A DNA stretch of 64,000 nt from Pirellula sp. (GTDB taxonomy: Bacteria > Planctomycetota > Planctomycetia > Pirellulales > Pirellulaceae). Where the stretch lies: assembly GCA_021299695.1 (NCBI GenBank), contig JAJTEK010000007.1:19830-83829 (forward strand), read 5' to 3'. Position 1 is the stretch's first letter. The number at the start of each line of letters is the position of its first letter. A program made the translations under genes and the position numbers. Below the pieces are notes generated by a model. The model saw only the letters and a list, made by a program, of their open reading frames with translations. It made no database searches and had not been told where the DNA came from. This document shows positions 8,605-18,460 of the stretch, one piece after another.

Positions 8605-10590
8605 GTGGCTCTTCGCACCGCAGCACTCTCAATCCCATGCTCGAGGTTCTCGGGCCTCGGAGTATCGGCACTGAAATTTGCACAAGGGCTCCTGCTGTTA
8701 GTGGTCTCGCCTTGGGCCTTGGCCCAGGAGGCTCTGCCGAAGGCCGGCGAGCTGCAGCCACCTACAGTTAAGCCAACTCCCGTTCAGCCACCACTCGGGG
8801 AGAATCCGCCCTCGAGTACGATCCCTTTGAAAATCTCGGGCAAGTCGCTCGAGGAGCTCGAGCAGATGCTCAAAGCATCGCGAGTCGAGCTCGGCCAACG
8901 ATTGGCCGACCAAGACGCGCTGTCAAAGGATGTGCAGGAGTCCGACCCGCTGCGCGATGGAGAGAAGCGATTTTTGGAGCTCGAGGCGATCATCAACAAT
9001 CGACGCGATCAGCGTCAAAAGGAGCTTTTGCAGCTTCCTAGGGCTCCGTTGGGACCACGAATACCCACAGGTCCCGAGTTGGTACAACCCGTGCCCGCCC
9101 CTGAGACCAACTCCGGGCCGTCCGGCTCGGCGATGCCTCGGGGCGATTTGGAACTTGGCGAATCGCTCTTGCTTGCCGATGTGATCGCTTCGACGTTCCG
9201 ATCGTTTCCAGAGATTGAGATTGCGCGACTCGAAGCGAACGTCGCACGTGGCGAGATTACGCAGGCCAATGGAGCCTACGATTTGCACTTGGATTATTTC
9301 AGCCTCAATCAGCCCGTGGGTTACTATGAAAATAGCCGCTCTGGAGTGAGTCTATCGAGGCAATTGTGGTGGGGTGGGTATGCCATCGCAGGTTATCGAA
9401 TCGGCCGAGGTGTGTTTGAACCTTGGTACAAGGAGCGAGAAACAAACAAAGGGGGCGAGTTTCGCGTCGGATGGGTACAACCTCTTTTGCAAGGTCGAGC
9501 GATCGACCCGTATCGGGTCGCCTTGTTTCAATCCAATCTCAATCAACAAGCCGTTGCGCCGGAGATCCAGCAAAACGTCTTAGGAGCAAGTCTTGCGGCA
9601 GCCTCTGCTTACTGGGCTTGGGTCCAGGCCGGCAATGTGCTCCGTTCTCAAGAGCAATTGCTGGAACTGGCTATCAAGCGCAACGACGGACTTAACAAGT
9701 TGTTTGAGCGTGGGCTTTCGACTCGCCAAGAGCTCTCGATCAATGCGCAGACGATTTCCGAGCGACAGTTAAAGGTTTTCGAAGCGAGGCAGAAATTCCG
9801 AGATACAGCGTTCAAATTGGCTGTGTTCCTGCGAGACGAAAGCGGCACACCGATGCTCGCTCGCCCCGAATGGCTTCCAGGGTACTTTCCTCGCATCGAG
9901 AGGCTCGAACTTCAGGACTTTGAGACGGCGTTTCTCGAGGCCCAACAAAGGCGCCCAGAGTTGGCGTTAATCAATATCGACTTGCAAAAACTTCGATGGG
10001 ACTTGGAACTGGCTCGCAACCAAACCCTTCCCAACCTGGACTTCACCATTCAGGCCGTTCAGGATGTGGGAGATCAAGCCACCTCGCTCAACGACAAGCA
10101 GGACTTTGTACTCGAGTCCGGGGTCGTCGGGGGAGTTCCGATCCAACGCCGCAAAGCCAGAGGTAAGATCGAGAGCACGTTGGCCAAGATCCAGCAGGTC
10201 GAGCAGAAACGCTGGTTCATGTCCAATAAGATCGAAATGGATCTGAGGGTCGCACGCAACGCGCTCGAAGTCAGCCGCGAGATGGTTCTGCGAAGCGATC
10301 AATTGCTCCGTGAAACCCGAGAGACCTTGGAGTATTTTCGACGAGAGTTCGCTTCGGGAAATCAGGACTTCTTGTTCCTATTGACCCAAGAGGCCAAAGC
10401 GACTGAGGCGGAAATCAAGTTGCTCGACGCAGAACGTGAGTACTACTTCGCTTTAGCCATGCTCCAGGCGGTCTTAGGGCTCGATCCGCTCGAACAATCC
10501 CTGGGCTTGGATCAATCCGTCGCAGGTCAGCAGCCTCAGGTCGTTGGTCCCGGGGTAGTTCCCGGGGTAGTTCCCGAACCGGCCCGGTAG
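8605..10590 (+). CDS. TolC-family outer membrane channel
   Basis: An outer-membrane efflux protein of about 661 residues. The frame is open from 8446, inside the previous gene. I prefer the GTG at 8605 because it is followed by a good signal peptide (Ala/Leu-rich core GLLLLVVSPW, cleavage near ALAQE) just after the HlyD stop at 8581. A proline-rich linker and a coiled-coil segment precede the TolC repeats, which contain long periplasmic helices (for example QLLELAIKRNDGLNKLF and LLRETRETLEYFRREF) alternating with beta strands. With the two upstream genes it completes a type I secretion set. The tail has a short Val-Pro-Gly repeat (GVVPGVVPEP) encoded by a duplicated 12-bp unit. Confidence 0.85.
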   Translation: MALRTAALSIPCSRFSGLGVSALKFAQGLLLLVVSPWALAQEALPKAGELQPPTVKPTPVQPPLGENPPSSTIPLKISGKSLEELEQMLKASRVELGQRLADQDALSKDVQESDPLRDGEKRFLELEAIINNRRDQRQKELLQLPRAPLGPRIPTGPELVQPVPAPETNSGPSGSAMPRGDLELGESLLLADVIASTFRSFPEIEIARLEANVARGEITQANGAYDLHLDYFSLNQPVGYYENSRSGVSLSRQLWWGGYAIAGYRIGRGVFEPWYKERETNKGGEFRVGWVQPLLQGRAIDPYRVALFQSNLNQQAVAPEIQQNVLGASLAAASAYWAWVQAGNVLRSQEQLLELAIKRNDGLNKLFERGLSTRQELSINAQTISERQLKVFEARQKFRDTAFKLAVFLRDESGTPMLARPEWLPGYFPRIERLELQDFETAFLEAQQRRPELALINIDLQKLRWDLELARNQTLPNLDFTIQAVQDVGDQATSLNDKQDFVLESGVVGGVPIQRRKARGKIESTLAKIQQVEQKRWFMSNKIEMDLRVARNALEVSREMVLRSDQLLRETRETLEYFRREFASGNQDFLFLLTQEAKATEAEIKLLDAEREYYFALAMLQAVLGLDPLEQSLGLDQSVAGQQPQVVGPGVVPGVVPEPAR

Positions 10591-10638
10591 CACTTCGGTA
10601 ACCATTCGCCTTGGACTACGTCAGATCACAACGCCGGA

Positions 10639-12470
10639 TCACAACGCCGGATCGACCCCGATACAGCCCCGCAGACTCTGCAAGTACTCGGCCGACTCAT
10701 ACCGATCCAAATCCAACCGAGCCTGCTTCAATCGCTCGGTCAGTTGCAAGCGATCGATGACCTGCTGGTGATTGGCCTGCTGGCAATACGCTTCGAGACT
10801 CGCAAGCTTCCTCTTCGCCAACCTGCAAGACCGACTCGCGTGTAAACATTTGGCGAAATCCAGGGTCTTGGGCCGTCTTTCCATCCCACTTGCCCGTGGC
10901 CATGATCTCCAAAAGCGCCTTCAGTGGCGGGCAAGCATCCGCGATGCTGCCGTCCTCGATGTAAACCTTGGCCACGCGCTGCTGAGCCTCGGCAACATAA
11001 AGCATCCCATCGCGAATCATCGCCACCGGATCGCGCTCCTCGGGTCTCAGACGGCACCAAATCTCCGGCACAAACATACTGATGTCATGACCGACCTCGA
11101 TCTCCGGACCGATGTGGCCGGCGGCCGTGCTGAAACCACCCAGCCCCGTCAAGGCCATGCTTACCAAGGTTGCATTCAGGTCATGGACCATCGCCAACGC
11201 GTTGAATGGGCCCTTGGTAAGCGCCCCTTCGCTGCCCGCACCGGTCGTCGATGGACTCTTGCCGGTAAGCGAGCAGACGTAATCCATCATCAATTCGGGG
11301 AGTTCGTGGTAATGGATCGGATTGTAGAGCGCCAAGGACCGGATCCCGGCGGCTCGGTCCGGTGGATTGTTTCGACGCCCCGAGAGAATCGCCGAAACAG
11401 GGAGCGGAACCGGTGCATTCGAGCCCACCCCTCGGAAAAGCTGGATTCCTCGAAACGCTACGTACCGATCCTGAGGATTGATCAAGTCTGGGCGATCCTG
11501 AAGGTATCGCGGGTTCTTCGATGGCTTGCCATCGATCAACCGAGGGCTCGCCGAAGAAACTACGTAATCCTCATCGCTCTGGAGGAAGCCCTCGAGCCGC
11601 TGACGCATGGGCTCTGAATACTGCTCGAGCTCGATGATATTCGATGCCTCCTGGGCGACTGCCGATCGATCCAGAGGTTCAAAGTTGCAGAAGAAATTGC
11701 CGACGTCGGCAATGTCCCGCTCGGTCTGCTTGTCGAGCCCACGATGGACCGCATCGTCTGGCCGCTGAAACAAACGGTATTCGCAGTTGCTGACAAACTT
11801 GAAACTCTCAAGCCGATCATGCAGGGGTTCACTCAACTCCCGACCCGGCACGACGATGCTCGCGGTGATGTCGTCCTCAAGTTGGATCTTTCTCGCAGCG
11901 GCGAAGTCCTGCCGAAGCTTGTACATCCGCCATCGACCGGAACTGTCCACACCCACCCGCGTGCTCTTCTTCGACGTTCCCGAGCAAGTTCGCTGCGTAG
12001 GAGATCTGCGTCTTGACCTCCTTCTTGGTCAACTCGATCAAGTGCGGGGCCAAGATCACGCAACCGGTGTGCCCTGTCCAATGCTCGACATCCAACGCTG
12101 CGTCGTTGTCGGGCAAAAGCGGATCCCCTGCGTTCCCGAAAATCGACTCGACAAAGTCCAAGTTGCTGACCAAGCCTCCCGGCGCAAAGAAACGAATCTC
12201 CATTGTCTGCTCTTGGCAGTATCCAGGAACCCTCGGACGAACCAGCGGCCTGATGAGCAACGAAACCCACGTAGAGACTTGCTCGGTCCGCTCCAACGTA
12301 AAAGGGACCCGCAGATTCGCAAGCGGGGCGGCTACCGCCGCGCGAAACAATTGCATGAACACGTGCTTAGGTACCGCACGCTTGTCCCCTGCGATCGGCA
12401 GTCCCCCCTCGGCGACATGAAATGTCCCTCGGGGTCCTTTCCGGATCGGCTCGACTTTGGGAAGATTCCA
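10639..12470 (-). pseudogene. Broken PPi-type phosphoenolpyruvate carboxykinase remnant
   Basis: Read from 12470 downwards, the frame encodes family-like segments (GTFHVAEGGLPIAGDKRAV, SNLDFVESIFGNAGDP, HWTGHTGCVILAPHL). It shifts at the G-run near 11948-11952, where removing one G restores the frame. It continues with LTGKSPSTTGAGSEGALTKG and ISMFVPEIWCRLRPEERDP, and shifts again near 10840 before a final helical segment ending GCIGVDPAL. From memory these segments match the diphosphate-dependent PEP carboxykinase family (~1100 residues), which interconverts oxaloacetate and PEP using PPi. Only about the C-terminal half (~600 codons) remains: the frame ends at a stop at 12471 and nothing recognisable precedes it. 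Two shifts plus loss of the 5' half indicate decay. The family name is probable, not certain. Confidence 0.7.
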
Positions 12471-12490
12471 TCATGGACCTTCGCGGCTCT

Positions 12491-12520
12491 CTATTCCCAC
12501 ACCTCCTATTCCCACACCTC
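12491..12520. repeat. Tandem 15-bp duplication upstream of dehydratase
   Basis: CTATTCCCACACCTC occurs twice without a gap in the 66-bp space between the truncated PEP carboxykinase remnant and the dehydratase start. It may be a rearrangement scar or part of the dehydratase leader. Confidence 0.7.
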
Positions 12521-12536
12521 CGATCGATCCGCTTTC

Positions 12537-14330
12537 ATGAAACTCCCGAACCTGCGATCTGAGCAATGGTGGAACAACCCGAGCAACCCGGGAATGACGG
12601 CGCTGTATATCGAACGATTCCTCAATTACGGAATGACCCTCGGTGAACTCCAAGCCGGTCGGCCGATCATCGGAATCGCTCAGTCGGCAAACGATCTTGC
12701 GCCTTGCAATCGAGCCCACCTGCAAACCGTCTCGCGCCTGTGCGATGGAGTCCGCGATGCAGGTGGAGTGCCCCTGGTCTTTCCCATGCATCCGATCCAA
12801 GAATCGGTTCGCCGACCCACCGCCGCCCTGGACCGAAACCTTGCATATATTTCCTTGGTCGAAATCCTTCACGGCTATCCCCTCGACGGCGTAATCTTCA
12901 CCACAGGCTGCGACAAAACCACTCCCGCTGCATTGATGGCAGCAGCCACTACCGATATCGTCTCGCTGATCTTCAACGGCGGACCGATGCTCAACAGCTA
13001 CCTCGATGGACAACTCGCCGGCGCAGGTTCCATCATCTGGGAGGCCCGACGGCGTCTATCGGCCGGTGAAATCGACCAACAAAAATTCATGGACTTGCTA
13101 GCTGCCTCGGCCCCCAGCGCCGGTCACTGCAACGTCATGGGAACGGCCCTTTCGATGAACTGTTTGGCCGAAGCCATGGGGATGGCCCTGCCCGGTTCCG
13201 CTTCGATCCCAGCCCCCTACCGAGAGCGAGCCCAAGCGGCCCACGCCGCAGGCAAACGGATCGTCGAAATGGTTCACGAAGACCTCCGCCCTTCGAAGAT
13301 CATGTCGCGTGCATCGATGCTCAATGCGATCCGCGTCAATACCGCTCTGGGTGGCTCGACCAATTGCCCACCCCACTTGATCGCAATCGCCCGCCACGCA
13401 GGGATCGAATTGAGCATCCAAGACTGGGAAGATCACGGCTATCGTATCCCTCTGCTGGTGAACCTTCAACCTGCCGGCACGCAACTGGCCGAAGACTTCC
13501 ACCGCAGCGGCGGACTCCCAGCGGTGATGAAGGAACTCCTGCGAGGCGGACTGATCGATGGTTCGCTCCTGGCATGCACCGGCAAGTCCATCGAGGACCA
13601 ACTGAAAAATGCACCCGAACCCGACGGAGCGATTATTCGCTCTATCGATGATCCCCTCAAACACGATGCGGGATTCATGGTCCTAAGCGGCAATCTTTTC
13701 GATGCGGCCTTGATCAAGACCAGCGTCATCAGCCCCGCGTTCCGAAAGCAGTACCTCTCGAATCCTGACGATCCCAACGCCTTCGTCGCCCGCGCGATCG
13801 TCTTCGATGGACCCGAGGACTACCACGAGAAAATCAATCAAATCCAAGACTCCTGCGATCCCAACACCCTGCTGGTCATCCGGGGTTGCGGAACCTTGGG
13901 TTTTCCCGGCAGCGGTGAAGTCGTCAACATGCTCCCCCCGGATCGGTGGATCCGACAAGGGGTCCAGGAACTACCCACCCTGGGCGACGGTCGGCAAAGC
14001 GGAACCTCCGCGAGCCCTTCGATTCTCAACGCCTCGCCCGAAGCGATCGCCGGAGGAGGGCTAGGCAAACTCCAAACCGGGGACCTTGTCCGCATCGACC
14101 TCAACACCCGTCGTGTCGATGCCCAGGTCGATCCGCACGTCTGGGAACAACGCGCGAACTACCAAACCGCATCCGAACTTGATGGGATCGACGGATCGAT
14201 TCCACCGACGGCCACCCCTTGGCAGCAACTCTATCGCCAACACGTCGGACAGCTCCACACCGGCGCTTGTTTGGACTTTGCCTGCTCGTTCCGAGACGTC
14301 TGCAGTAAAGTACCACGCCACAACCACTAG
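12537..14330 (+). CDS. IlvD/Edd-family sugar-acid dehydratase
   Basis: A 597-residue protein. The frame is open further upstream, but the ATG at 12537 begins the family-like sequence MKLPNLRSEQWWNNP; the upstream part lies over the opposite-strand pseudogene. The three Fe-S ligand motifs are visible: LAPCNRAH, TTGCDKTTPA and GHCNVMGTA. GCDKTTPAALMAAAT and the long N-terminal arm resemble pentonate/aldonate dehydratases (xylonate, arabinonate) more than the valine-isoleucine enzyme IlvD. The reaction is elimination of water from a 2,3-dihydroxy acid to give a 2-keto acid. No sugar catabolic operon is adjacent, so the substrate is inferred only at class level. The 3' end runs into the palindromic repeat array within one base of the stop. 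Confidence 0.85.
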   Translation: MKLPNLRSEQWWNNPSNPGMTALYIERFLNYGMTLGELQAGRPIIGIAQSANDLAPCNRAHLQTVSRLCDGVRDAGGVPLVFPMHPIQESVRRPTAALDRNLAYISLVEILHGYPLDGVIFTTGCDKTTPAALMAAATTDIVSLIFNGGPMLNSYLDGQLAGAGSIIWEARRRLSAGEIDQQKFMDLLAASAPSAGHCNVMGTALSMNCLAEAMGMALPGSASIPAPYRERAQAAHAAGKRIVEMVHEDLRPSKIMSRASMLNAIRVNTALGGSTNCPPHLIAIARHAGIELSIQDWEDHGYRIPLLVNLQPAGTQLAEDFHRSGGLPAVMKELLRGGLIDGSLLACTGKSIEDQLKNAPEPDGAIIRSIDDPLKHDAGFMVLSGNLFDAALIKTSVISPAFRKQYLSNPDDPNAFVARAIVFDGPEDYHEKINQIQDSCDPNTLLVIRGCGTLGFPGSGEVVNMLPPDRWIRQGVQELPTLGDGRQSGTSASPSILNASPEAIAGGGLGKLQTGDLVRIDLNTRRVDAQVDPHVWEQRANYQTASELDGIDGSIPPTATPWQQLYRQHVGQLHTGACLDFACSFRDVCSKVPRHNH

Positions 14331-14848
14331 CCGTAGCATGGGCCTCTGCGCCCGTGCGAGGCTAGCGTATCAAGCGGCGCACGGGTCGCGCTCCTTTAGC
14401 CGTAGCATGGGCCTCTGAGCCCGTGCGAGGCTAACGTAGTAAACGACGCACGGGTCGAAGCCCCATGCTACGGTGGCTAGCTTAGCAAATGACGCACGGG
14501 TCGAAGCCCTTCTAGCCGTAGCATGGGCCTCTGAGCCCGTGCGAGGCTAACGTAGTAAACGACGCACGGGTCGAAGTCCTTCTAGCCGTAGCATGGGCCT
14601 CTGAGCCCGTGCGAGGCTAGCGTAGTAAACGACGCACGGGTCGAAGCCCCATGCTACGGTGGGCTAGCATAGTAAACGACGCACGGGTCGGAGCCCCATG
14701 CTACGGTGGGCTAGCTTAGTAAACGACGCACGGGTCGAAGCCCCATGCTACGGAGGCTAGCGTAGTAAACGACGCACGGGTCGAAGCCCCATGCTACGGT
14801 GGCTAGCGTAGTAAACGACGCACGGGTCGAAGCCCCTTTCTACGGTGG
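14331..14848. repeat. Array of GC-rich palindromic intergenic repeats
   Basis: About nine variants of one motif fill this space. Half-units begin CCGTAGCATGGGCCTCTG and end AGCCCGTGCG. They alternate with the inverted complement (CGCACGGGTCGAAGC, CCCATGCTACGG) and are separated by a spacer like GAGGCTAGCGTAGTAAACGA. The unit can fold into a long hairpin. Related single copies occur near 16975, 23570, 24383 and in 61812-62035, always between genes, which suggests a dispersed REP/MITE-like family. No coding sequence is present. Confidence 0.85.
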
Positions 14849-15015
14849 GAACCCTTTTGCCGTTTGCTCCGTTGGGGCTTTCGCTCCACGAAAACCTGTC
14901 GATAATCAACTCTTGAGAATGACCGTTCGGTCGATTGAAACATAGTCAATTGGTGATTTGCTCATAGGTACTCCTATGCGGCGGTAACCAAGCAGATTTT
15001 TACCAGAGGGAATCC

Positions 15016-16203
15016 ATGGCCAAGAAAAGCATTGCAGATGTCGATTGTCGCGGCAAAACCGTTTTGATGCGGGTTGATTTCAACGTGCCCCAAGACGACT
15101 CAGGCGCGATCACCGACGATCGACGCATCCGCATGGCGCTCCCTTCGATCCAATCGGTGATCGATCGCGGTGGCAAATTGATCCTTATGAGTCACCTGGG
15201 ACGTCCAAAAGGCAAAGGTCCAGAACCGGAGTTCACCCTCCATCCGACGGCCGTGCGTCTTGCCGAGCTGCTCGGTAAACCGGTCGCCTTTGCCAGCGAT
15301 ACCGTCGGTCCCGATGCTCAATCCAAAGTCGCCGCCTTGGCTCCAGGCGATGTTCTGGTGCTCGAAAACGTTCGATTCAATCCCGGCGAAAAAGAGGGCG
15401 AAGCCTCCTACGCGAAAACCCTTGCCTCCTTTGCCGACATCTATTGCAACGATGCGTTCGGCACCTGCCACCGCGAAGAAGCTTCCATGGTCGCCGTTCC
15501 GCTTGCCATGGGCAATCAGCCCAAGGTCGTCGGGTTCCTCGTCGCCAAAGAAATCCAATACCTCAGCGACACGATCAGCAAGCCAGGCCGTCCTTTCGTG
15601 GCGATCCTCGGCGGCGCGAAAGTCAGCGATAAAATCAACGTCATCAAAAACCTTCTAGGCATCTGCGACTATGTCCTCATCGGCGGGGCAATGGCCTACA
15701 CGTTCTCCCTTGCTCAAGGTGGGAAAACCGGAAAGAGCTTGGTCGAACCCGATAAAGTACCCTTGGCCAAAGAGCTCATTGCGGCCGGTTCGGGCAAGCT
15801 GATCCTGCCGAGCGACACGCATTGCGGAGACGCATTTAGCAGCTCGTGCAACAAGCAAGTCGTCGCCGCAGGGAATATCCCCGAGGGTTGGGAAGGACTC
15901 GACATCGGGCCCGAAACAGCCAAACGCTATGCAGAGATCGTCAAATCCTCCAAGACCGTCGTTTGGAACGGTCCGATGGGGGTCTTTGAGATGCCTCCGT
16001 TTGACGAGGGGACCAAGGCAGTGGCCAAGGCGATTGCCGATAGCGATGCGGTCAGTATCATCGGTGGTGGCGACAGCGCAGCGGCGATCGAACAACTCGG
16101 CTTTGCCGATGCCGTCACCCACGTAAGCACCGGCGGTGGGGCAAGCCTCTCGATGCTCGAAGGGGAGAAGTTCAAGGCCGTCGAAATCCTCGACGAAGCC
16201 TAG
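15016..16203 (+). CDS. pgk: Phosphoglycerate kinase
   Basis: A 395-residue enzyme of the usual bacterial length, catalysing 1,3-bisphosphoglycerate + ADP to 3-phosphoglycerate + ATP in glycolysis and the reverse in gluconeogenesis. Diagnostic segments are [11 protein letters not shown] near the N-terminus, the SHLGRPKG substrate-binding motif, GGAKVSDKI, the nucleotide-binding WNGPMGVFE and the C-terminal GGGDSAAA loop. The start is supported by an AGAGGG ribosome site about 6 bases upstream. It is a single-gene unit: palindromic repeats lie before it and a repeat-rich non-coding stretch follows. Nothing is unusual in the active-site motifs. Confidence 0.97.
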   Translation: MAKKSIADVDCRGKTVLMRVDFNVPQDDSGAITDDRRIRMALPSIQSVIDRGGKLILMSHLGRPKGKGPEPEFTLHPTAVRLAELLGKPVAFASDTVGPDAQSKVAALAPGDVLVLENVRFNPGEKEGEASYAKTLASFADIYCNDAFGTCHREEASMVAVPLAMGNQPKVVGFLVAKEIQYLSDTISKPGRPFVAILGGAKVSDKINVIKNLLGICDYVLIGGAMAYTFSLAQGGKTGKSLVEPDKVPLAKELIAAGSGKLILPSDTHCGDAFSSSCNKQVVAAGNIPEGWEGLDIGPETAKRYAEIVKSSKTVVWNGPMGVFEMPPFDEGTKAVAKAIADSDAVSIIGGGDSAAAIEQLGFADAVTHVSTGGGASLSMLEGEKFKAVEILDEA

Positions 16204-16238
16204 ATTCTAAGGGAGCTCCCTTTGGGCTCTCGCAGGCT

Positions 16239-16557
16239 AGTGAATTCCGGCGGTGTAGCACGATCGATTCGGTGCGGGCCTGATAGCCATCGCCCGCGGC
16301 TAGGCGCCTAGGCGGCTCACAGGGTTGAATCACCTGTGAGCCAACCAGCGCCAGCGGTTGGGCGATTTAACCAAGCCCGCCAGGAATCTGCGTTTGGGCC
16401 CGAGCAGGGTAGTGATTTTCATCGGTGCAGCCCAATCGAATCGGTGCGGGGCTTATGGCAATAGCCCGCGGCTAGGCGCCTAGCGGCTCACGGGGTCAAT
16501 CACCTGTGAGCCAACCAGCGCCAGCGGTTGGGCGATTTAACCAAGCCCACCACAAAG
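16239..16557. repeat. Direct duplication of a ~150-bp non-coding unit
   Basis: Positions about 16239-16395 and 16411-16557 are imperfect copies of each other. They share CCCGCGGCTAGGCGCCTA, the block CACCTGTGAGCCAACCAGCG and TTGGGCGATTTAACCAAGCC. The second copy ends exactly where the orphan FGE fragment begins. Short inverted repeats (GGCTCAC / GTGAGCC) could make hairpins. No open frame is convincing. Confidence 0.75.
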
Positions 16558-16640
16558 CTGCGCTCGGCTTGTCGGTCCGGGGTCGCCCCGGGCTTTCGGA
16601 ACGTCACCCTGGGCTTCCGCCTCCTGAGTTCTGCTCGTAA
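16558..16640 (+). pseudogene. Orphan 3' fragment of an FGE-fold gene (DGR variable-region remnant)
   Basis: This fragment reads in frame as LRSACRSGVAPGFRNVTLGF followed by RLLSSA, the same as the end of the first FGE domain at 22018-22101 except for a set of codons. The seven altered codons carry 12 base differences, all in codon positions 1 or 2. The last 26 bases are identical to the gene ends at 22.08 and 23.21 kb. No FGE coding sequence lies upstream, so only the last ~27 codons of a former target gene remain. It is followed by the same ~355-bp sequence that lies downstream of the 19.5-23.2 kb gene. Confidence 0.8.
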
Positions 16641-16998
16641 GGCCAAGGCGACGGAGTCGAAGGCAGACTTGAGGCTTGAGGGGGGAGGGGAGGGTAGGGT
16701 GCGGTGAAGCGGTCGGCCAAACATGGATTATGGATCCTCTGCCCACCAATCCACCATTCTCATTCGGCTCTGTTCAACCCATCGACCGCGCAACCCACCA
16801 TCGAGCACGGTACGTTCCGCGGTTGGTATTATCCTGGTGCGGTGTCTCTCCCCTCGTAAAATGGGTCTGTGGCCCGTTTGTGGATGAGGGCGATGGAAGG
16901 GCAAAGAGGCACGCCTATATTTGATGAGCCTAATGTCGGGCATGAAGGCGATCGATTGGTGACGTTCACGCACGGCCTCGGAGGGCCATGCTACGGTT
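16641..16998. repeat. Flanking direct repeat, copy R1
   Basis: A ~355-bp non-coding stretch that is closely similar to 23236-23590. Shared landmarks in order are GGGTGCGGTGAAGCGGTCGG, ATGGATTATGGATCCTCTGC, CATCGACCGCGCAACCCACC, GGTACGTTCCGCGGTTGGTA and, at the end, a palindromic GCACGGCCTCGGAGG unit. Together with R2 it brackets the three-gene MoxR/FGE cassette in the same orientation. Confidence 0.85.
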
Positions 16999-17082
16999 AG
17001 TCGTTGAGCCTGCCGATCCCTTCGGTTAGAATCAATCCGGATTACAAATATCTCGCTGAACGATCCTTATCACACCCAAATC

Positions 17083-18417
17083 ATGCTTCTTACCGATCAA
17101 CAATGGGATCAACTGGAATCGATATTCGAAAAAGTGACGCTCGGCAGCCACGGACGCCAAGCACTCCTCATCCCGATCGCAAGATCGGTGCGTCGGGACG
17201 TGGCTGACTCGCCTTTTGCCGAGTGGTTGGCAATCCCCGGAGCGGATGATTTTGTTGTGATCATGCGATACGTGATTCAAAAGGCCCAAGAGCCAGCACT
17301 TGAGAAAGCTCTCCTTCAAGGTCTTAAATCAAGAGCTTTGAATCAACAAGATCAAAACACTCTAACTTCTTGGCTTGAATCGCCGTCGCAACACCAACGC
17401 TCCCCCGACTTCGAGAGCACTGACGATGTGATTAAAACCCTATCGATCAGCCAAGGTGCAGAGAAGGTGCTTAGGCAGAGCATCCAACTCTTTGAGGAAA
17501 ATGCAAACGATAGAAAGCAATTCGTAATCGGTACTATCTCGAATGCGCTCTCCTGTGCTAAAGATCTCGCATCGAATCTAAAAAATTCAGGATGCCTCAA
17601 TCTATCGCCAAATGCAACCGGTGATGATATTGCCAAGGCGCTAGTAGGGAACGACCTTCCGGTCAAGCTTCTAGATGATATTGTGGACCACTGGAGCAGG
17701 TTCCCCAATGCAAACAAATTTATTGCGGAAGATGCGTCCGAGTTCCATCTGATTAAAGAGATCTTAGTCATGGAATCCCTCCCCGCCGAGGATCGAAGTC
17801 AGTTTCGACATGCGTTGCTCGAAGCAAACGATCACGCTTCCAGTCCGGGCCCCTCGTCTGATTTGGATGTTACTGTCCATAAGGAAGACGGGCGCATGCT
17901 TGATTACATCGAAAAACTCATTCGGCAGACGTGGTTGTCATTAACTATGGAACAAGACAGACTTTCCGAAGCACTTCGTATTTTGCTGAGCCATCGTAAA
18001 GCAGACCTCCATGAAAAGACGAGATTGCTGAGTAAAGTTCGATTTGTAACGGAGCCTAGCGAGGCAGATGACAACCAGTATCGTAATGGGTTGACCGCAA
18101 ACTCAATTGCTGAACATCTGATCAATGCTCTTGCGGGCAGGGTGCGAAAAGTTGAGAATCCATTGGCAGTGCTAACTCGAGATCTCGATCGAATGTCCCG
18201 GGAGAAGGTACTCGTGGTCATGACCGTGGCCGACAAACGTGAACGACTAAGCTATCTTGATTTGCTAAAACAGTCCTTTCCAAGCGTGCAACCCATTGGG
18301 CTCAGTCCGTACGAAGGGGACATCTATGCCCAAGTGACCCATCACTTGGAATGGATCGAGAAAAAAATCCCTAGGGAATACGTTATGAAACTCGATGACG
18401 GACCTGCCCATCGGTAA
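17083..18417 (+). CDS. Unknown protein preceding MoxR ATPase (VMAP/EAD-like candidate)
   Basis: A 444-residue soluble protein with no signal peptide or membrane helix. The N-terminal ~90 residues are a compact helical segment (LTDQQWDQLESIFEKV then ADDFVVIMRYVIQKA), which resembles in size and style the effector-associated (death-like adaptor) domains found in NTPase conflict systems. The middle (100-260) is helical, and the C-terminal third holds an alternating alpha/beta part (KVLVVMTVADKRERLSYLDL). I recognise no enzyme motif. It is 43 bp upstream of the MoxR gene on the same strand, with AT-richer codon use than the flanking housekeeping genes. By position it would be the third member of a MoxR-vWA ternary system; this is inference from layout, not homology. 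Confidence 0.6.
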   Translation: MLLTDQQWDQLESIFEKVTLGSHGRQALLIPIARSVRRDVADSPFAEWLAIPGADDFVVIMRYVIQKAQEPALEKALLQGLKSRALNQQDQNTLTSWLESPSQHQRSPDFESTDDVIKTLSISQGAEKVLRQSIQLFEENANDRKQFVIGTISNALSCAKDLASNLKNSGCLNLSPNATGDDIAKALVGNDLPVKLLDDIVDHWSRFPNANKFIAEDASEFHLIKEILVMESLPAEDRSQFRHALLEANDHASSPGPSSDLDVTVHKEDGRMLDYIEKLIRQTWLSLTMEQDRLSEALRILLSHRKADLHEKTRLLSKVRFVTEPSEADDNQYRNGLTANSIAEHLINALAGRVRKVENPLAVLTRDLDRMSREKVLVVMTVADKRERLSYLDLLKQSFPSVQPIGLSPYEGDIYAQVTHHLEWIEKKIPREYVMKLDDGPAHR

Positions 18418-18460
18418 CACGACCACCTAACTTTCTTTCTGATCACCCAGCGGATTAACC

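Noticed and set aside
10772..11617. 281-codon plus-strand frame over the PEP carboxykinase remnant
   Set aside because: Arg-rich translation with no family similarity; the minus strand carries conserved enzyme motifs.
10639..12470. Programmed frameshifting in the PEP carboxykinase-like gene
   Set aside because: Two separate lesions plus loss of the whole 5' half fit decay better than recoding.
14331..14848. Possible CRISPR array
   Set aside because: Units are palindromic, alternate in orientation and have similar, not unique, spacers. No cas gene is present.
16209..16220. AGGGAGCTCCCT palindrome after pgk as a terminator
   Set aside because: The 12-bp perfect palindrome has no loop and no T-run, so termination is not supported.
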